Source: Marinobacter salinisoli
GTDB taxonomy: Bacteria; Pseudomonadota; Gammaproteobacteria; Pseudomonadales; Oleiphilaceae
Length of the DNA: 64,000 nt
NCBI RefSeq assembly: GCF_017301335.1
Contig: NZ_CP071247.1
Coordinates: forward strand, 3,038,001-3,102,000
Direction of reading: 5' to 3'
Under the pieces are notes generated by a model. It was given only the letters and a program-made list of their open reading frames with translations, searched no databases and was not told where the DNA came from. The position numbers were made by a program, and so were the translations under genes. This document shows positions 61,389 through 64,000 of this stretch, one piece after another. Numbering within the stretch: position 1 is the first letter of the stretch; each line of letters begins with the position of its first letter.

Positions 61389-61895
61389 ATGAAACCTACC
61401 CACTATTTCGCAATTTTAGTTCGGCTGTTTGCGATCGTATTGGCAATATACGCGGTTCGACAGTCCGCTTTTTTGATCGAGATGCTGAGGGATGGTGACG
61501 TTCAAGGCTATGAGCTGTCCTTTACTTTTACCTTGGTTTCAACTCTGTGCCCTTTGATCGCATCGGCACTGCTGTGGTTCTTCCCGATGACGGTCTCGCG
61601 CATTGTTATTCGCCCTGAATTGGATCAGGCTTTTGAGCCCATAGGTGTAAAAGACCTGCTTACGGTACTGGTGCTGGCAATTGGCGTTTACGTTTTCTAC
61701 TTAACTGTTTCTGACGCTGTTTACTGGATAACCCTTTGGCAGATGAGCCAGGATAGCTACTCTGATGCCGCCCTATACTTAGGGAACGACAGCAAAGCAG
61801 CCATGCTCACTACTGTGATTGAGCTTTTTATTTCGTTAGGGCTTTTGCTGCGGGCAAGGACCATATCCGACCTGATCCTCAAGTTAACCCGATGA
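61389..61895 (+). CDS. Multi-pass membrane protein of unknown function (cassette-like gene 3)
   Basis: 168 residues with about four membrane segments (near 8-30, 45-67, 90-118 and 140-158). No catalytic motif and no family recognised. The AAAGG of the preceding attC-like R' end lies 5 nt before the ATG and may serve as its ribosome binding site. It is followed after 2 bp by the third palindromic element. Confidence 0.7.
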   Translation: MKPTHYFAILVRLFAIVLAIYAVRQSAFLIEMLRDGDVQGYELSFTFTLVSTLCPLIASALLWFFPMTVSRIVIRPELDQAFEPIGVKDLLTVLVLAIGVYVFYLTVSDAVYWITLWQMSQDSYSDAALYLGNDSKAAMLTTVIELFISLGLLLRARTISDLILKLTR

Positions 61896-61990
61896 CAACC
61901 TTTACCAAGTCGCTCAGGTTTTTTCCGGCCCAAAAGGGCCTCCATCGGACAGCCTTGTCAGGCCGGGCCGCCGCTTAGCTTGGCGTCACC
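61895..61990 (+). repeat. attC-like site 3 (decayed)
   Basis: ACAACCTTTACCAAG at the left pairs with CTTGGCGTCA at the right (CCAAG/CTTGG); the centre has a perfect GGCCC-AAAA-GGGCC hairpin. The left arm resembles that of site 2 (AACCTTT). The right core reads GTCACC, not GTT, so it is probably inactive. Confidence 0.35.
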
Positions 61991-62013
61991 ATTTCAAAGA
62001 ACCCGGAGATTGA

Positions 62014-62406
62014 ATGAACGATAAGAGTCAGAAATTCCAAGAAGGTCTTGCGATACGTCGTGAAGTAATGGGCGATGCGTTTGTTGACAAGGCGTTTAAC
62101 GCAGCAACAGATTTTACAATGCCCTTACAAGAATTAGTCACCGAAAATGCCTGGGGTGAGGTATGGGCAAGAGAAGGTATAAGCCGACAAACTCGAAGCT
62201 TGGTAACAATTGCTACGCTGGCAGCATTGAAAGCCTCGACCGAATTAAAGGGTCATGTACGGGGTGCATTGCGTAACGGGTGTACTGTTCAAGAAATCCA
62301 GGAAGTCCTGCTACATTCAGCTGTCTACTGCGGCATGCCATCGGGCATCGAGGCATTTAGATCCGCAAAAGAAGCAATTGAAGAGTGGCAGGCAGAAAAC
62401 GGTTAA
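62014..62406 (+). CDS. Carboxymuconolactone decarboxylase family protein (cassette-like gene 4)
   Basis: 130 residues, all-helical CMD fold as in PcaC-type gamma-carboxymuconolactone decarboxylases: YRREVMGD-like IRREVMGDAFVDKAF, LVTIATLAALKASTELKGHVRGALRNG and EIQEVLLHSAVYCGMP. There is no CxxC pair as in AhpD, so a peroxidase role is unlikely. The real substrate is unknown, since no aromatic pathway genes are nearby. GGAG lies 6 nt before the ATG. A GC-rich palindrome follows the stop. Confidence 0.88.
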   Translation: MNDKSQKFQEGLAIRREVMGDAFVDKAFNAATDFTMPLQELVTENAWGEVWAREGISRQTRSLVTIATLAALKASTELKGHVRGALRNGCTVQEIQEVLLHSAVYCGMPSGIEAFRSAKEAIEEWQAENG

Positions 62407-62497
62407 CAAAACCAGGTTGGGGGCACGCTTGAAAGCGCGGCCAACGAAGCAGTGCAGTCGGTCATGTAGGTATGGACAGAAGCGCCCCCGGTCATCC
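62401..62497 (+). repeat. attC-like element 4 (weak)
   Basis: GTTAACAAAACC at the gene end is followed by GGGGGCACGCTT (about 62419-62430) pairing with AAGCGCCCCC (62480-62489). The right core is GTCATCC. This fits the series only loosely; it may also act as a terminator-like hairpin. Confidence 0.28.
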
Positions 62498-62619
62498 ATG
62501 ATCCCATTCCCCGAATATCCGGCTTGTTCGTGACAGCCGACCAATGGCTTGAACAGACGGGTCAGTGCTCTGACCGTCTCCACAAATCACACCATCCAGT
62601 AACGACTGAGGCAAATTCC

Positions 62620-63063
62620 ATGATCTGGACCGTATACCTTTCCGGCGAAATTCACACTGACTGGCGTGAGCAGATTCAGGCCGGCGCTCACGAGGCAGGC
62701 CTGCCGGTGGAGTTTACCGCGCCCGTGACCGACCACGACGCCAGCGACGCGGCTGGAGACCTGCTGGGCAAGCCGGAAAAACAGTTCTGGCGTGATCACC
62801 AGTCATCCAAGGTGAACAGCATCCGCACCAAGACGATGATTGAGCAATGCGACCTTGCAGTGATCCGGTTTGGTGACAAGTACAAGCAGTGGAACGCTGC
62901 GTTTGATGCGGGTTACTGCGCCGCGCTGGACACCCCTTACATCACCCTTCACGACGAAGACATCATTCACCCTCTGAAGGAAGTGGACGCTGCGGCCATG
63001 GCCTGGGCTCAGACGCCCGAGCAAGTGGTTGAGATTCTGAGATACGTCACCACCGCGAAGTAA
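62620..63063 (+). CDS. YtoQ family protein (nucleoside 2-deoxyribosyltransferase-like)
   Basis: 147 residues. MIWTVYLSGEIHTDWR at the start and QFWRDHQSSKVNSIRTKTMIEQCDLAVIRFGDKYKQWNAAFDAG (positions about 62785-62910) match the YtoQ family, related to nucleoside 2-deoxyribosyltransferases by fold. Activity is unproven. The ATG at 62620 begins the conserved part; the frame upstream to 62524 is rejected. It marks the likely return to core genes after the cassette-like stretch. Confidence 0.9.
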   Translation: MIWTVYLSGEIHTDWREQIQAGAHEAGLPVEFTAPVTDHDASDAAGDLLGKPEKQFWRDHQSSKVNSIRTKTMIEQCDLAVIRFGDKYKQWNAAFDAGYCAALDTPYITLHDEDIIHPLKEVDAAAMAWAQTPEQVVEILRYVTTAK

Positions 63064-63080
63064 GTAACCACTGGCCAGAA

Positions 63081-63115
63081 TCGGCCCGGGGCAATACCTG
63101 TTCGCCGCGGGCCGA
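63081..63115. terminator. Stem-loop between convergent ytoQ and DUF302 genes
   Basis: TCGGCCCG (63081-63088) and CGGGCCGA (63108-63115) form a perfect 8-bp stem with a 19-base loop. No T-run follows, so termination is uncertain. Confidence 0.35.
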
Positions 63116-63143
63116 AAGTAACGTCATAACCGTTGAGCCGATA

Positions 63144-63530
63144 TCAAATCGCCTCAACAACCTCCGCCAGCATATCCCTCACCTGCCCCGCGACTTGTTT
63201 CAGCTGATCATTGTCGATCGCGCTCATGGACGACAGGGGATCAATCGCACTGACCTCAATACCCTCCGGTATCTCCCGAAGAATCACGTTGCAGGGCAAC
63301 ATGGCCCCCACCCTGGGTTCCACACCAATGGCCTGCCATGCCATAGTTGGATTGCAGGCACCCAGAATGCGATAGGCGTCCATGTCCTTGTCGAGCTTTT
63401 TCTTCATGGTGGCTTTGACATCGATCTCCGTCAGCACGCCAAATCCCTTGTCTGCCAGCGCCCTGCGGGTACGTTCGTCGATTTCTTCGAAACCGGCACC
63501 CTGAATCACTCGGTTGATGGTGTAAGACAT
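63144..63530 (-). CDS. DUF302 domain protein
   Basis: 128 residues. MSYTINRVIQGAGFEEIDERTRRALADKGFGVLTEIDVKATMKKKL (first third), YRILGACNPTMAWQAI and GAMLPCNVILRE are the DUF302 core; the ACNP and LPCN cysteines are usual in the family. The function is unknown. AAGGAG lies 5 nt before the ATG at 63530, so the longer frame to 63656 is rejected. Confidence 0.92.
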   Translation of the reverse strand: MSYTINRVIQGAGFEEIDERTRRALADKGFGVLTEIDVKATMKKKLDKDMDAYRILGACNPTMAWQAIGVEPRVGAMLPCNVILREIPEGIEVSAIDPLSSMSAIDNDQLKQVAGQVRDMLAEVVEAI

Positions 63531-63664
63531 ACAGACTCCTTTTTTCATCGGGATTACGTTTGCTATAGGTTTAGCACTCCAAACGGAATTTTGTAGGTAT
63601 GATCGGCTTGGCCCGCTTTCAGGCATGACCACACACTCCCGACCCACCAACGGCAAAGCACACG

Positions 63665-64000
63665 ATGGATCGTCCTAACTCCGCCTATCCGCTGCCCATG
63701 ACACTCGCCACCCTCGGTGCCCTTTACCTGGCGCAGGGGCTTCCCTCCGGGCTTTTTGCTCACGCCCTACCCGTGTTCTGGCGGGAAGCCGGCGTCAGCC
63801 TGGCCTGGATTGGCGCACTCAAACTGCTGGCCTTACCCTGGGTACTCAAGGTCTTGTGGGCGCCGAAAATCGATCAGAGCCTGCAACGCGGCACCGCGCC
63901 GGCCCAGTGGCTCACGCGCCTGCAATTGCCAGCAGCCCTGCTTCTGTTCGCTCTGGGTTGGATTGGGCTTGCACCTGCCGGCTCCACCCTGTTTCTGGTA
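63665..64000 (+). CDS. MFS transporter, RhtX/FptX or AmpG-like (cut by window edge)
   Basis: 112 codons of an open frame from ATG 63665. LGALYLAQGLPSGLFAHALPVFWREAGVSLAWIGALKLLALPW shows the first two membrane helices, and KVLWAPKIDQ the MFS loop. The start resembles the RhtX/FptX siderophore-uptake and AmpG muropeptide permease groups; the remaining part is needed to decide. It is divergent from the DUF302 gene with a 134-bp gap. Confidence 0.8.
   Translation, partial: MDRPNSAYPLPMTLATLGALYLAQGLPSGLFAHALPVFWREAGVSLAWIGALKLLALPWVLKVLWAPKIDQSLQRGTAPAQWLTRLQLPAALLLFALGWIGLAPAGSTLFLV

Noticed and set aside
60044..63500. Prophage or integrative element inserted in tRNA-Arg
   Set aside because: No integrase, no phage genes and no second copy of the tRNA 3' end were found within the window.

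Overview
The window looks like a chromosomal segment of a gammaproteobacterium, most likely Marinobacter or a close relative. The best single marker is a 661-codon two-domain fatty acyl-CoA reductase (53017-55002) that closely resembles the wax-ester enzyme I remember from Marinobacter aquaeolei VT8. Gene orders shared with Pseudomonas (mtnA-mtaD-ubiG-mupP-yciK and motY/pyrC/rnt) and the mltF/purL divergent pair fit this. Most genes are GC-rich housekeeping genes. The taxonomy rests on recalled sequences and synteny, not on a search.

Layout. 1-3.4 kb (minus strand): a molybdenum hydroxylase pair (iorB-like, cut by the window edge, and iorA-like), a small repeat-containing lipoprotein and an Smr-domain protein. 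3.6-13.4 kb (plus): a cNMP/CBS/DUF294 nucleotidyltransferase-like protein with a DnaQ-like exonuclease, a DUF4212 + sodium/solute symporter pair, a small membrane protein, a 1171-residue symporter-fused hybrid histidine kinase, and a degraded receiver/ATPase remnant. 13.5-19.3 kb (minus): a complete rRNA operon (16S, tRNA-Ile, tRNA-Ala, 23S, 5S) with three near-identical tandem promoters, boxA sequences and a terminator. 19.4-29.6 kb: purT, a compact nudL/gamma-carbonic anhydrase/DUF1289 operon, a second Nudix gene, a NIF3-like gene, a DnaA-box palindrome beside AT-rich DNA, purL, mltF and recX. 29.7-39.2 kb: a DUF349 protein, comFB-like gene, thiolase plus multifunctional beta-oxidation protein, tail-specific protease and an XRE regulator. 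39.2-46.2 kb: methylthioadenosine salvage/deamination, ubiquinone synthesis, MurNAc-6-P recycling, an SDR, glutaredoxin, yaaA, DUF2788 and rdgC. 46.3-53 kb: a Pat-type protein acetyltransferase divergent from a histone-deacetylase-family protein, motY, pyrC and rnt. 53-60 kb: fatty acyl-CoA reductase, an octanucleotide tandem repeat, an M16 protease and two glycosyltransferases.

60-63 kb is the clearest accessory region. A tRNA-Arg(CCT) is followed by about 470 bp of non-coding DNA with repeated GGGATATRCG motifs, then by short, unrelated, same-strand genes (a secreted protein, two membrane proteins, a carboxymuconolactone decarboxylase-like protein). Each is followed by an imperfect palindrome running from AAC to GTT or a decayed version of it. 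The pattern resembles integron attC sites without an integrase (a CALIN), and is the best candidate for something undescribed here. YtoQ, DUF302 and an MFS transporter (cut by the edge) close the window.

How genes work together: purT and purL both serve purine synthesis. The symporter, its DUF4212 subunit and the symporter-fused kinase probably form a substrate uptake and sensing unit. The thiolase/FadB pair breaks down acyl-CoAs, while the reductase diverts acyl-CoA to fatty alcohol for wax esters. mtnA and mtaD act on methylthioadenosine and its products. The acetyltransferase and deacetylase-family protein may form a protein acetylation pair, but this is inferred from adjacency.
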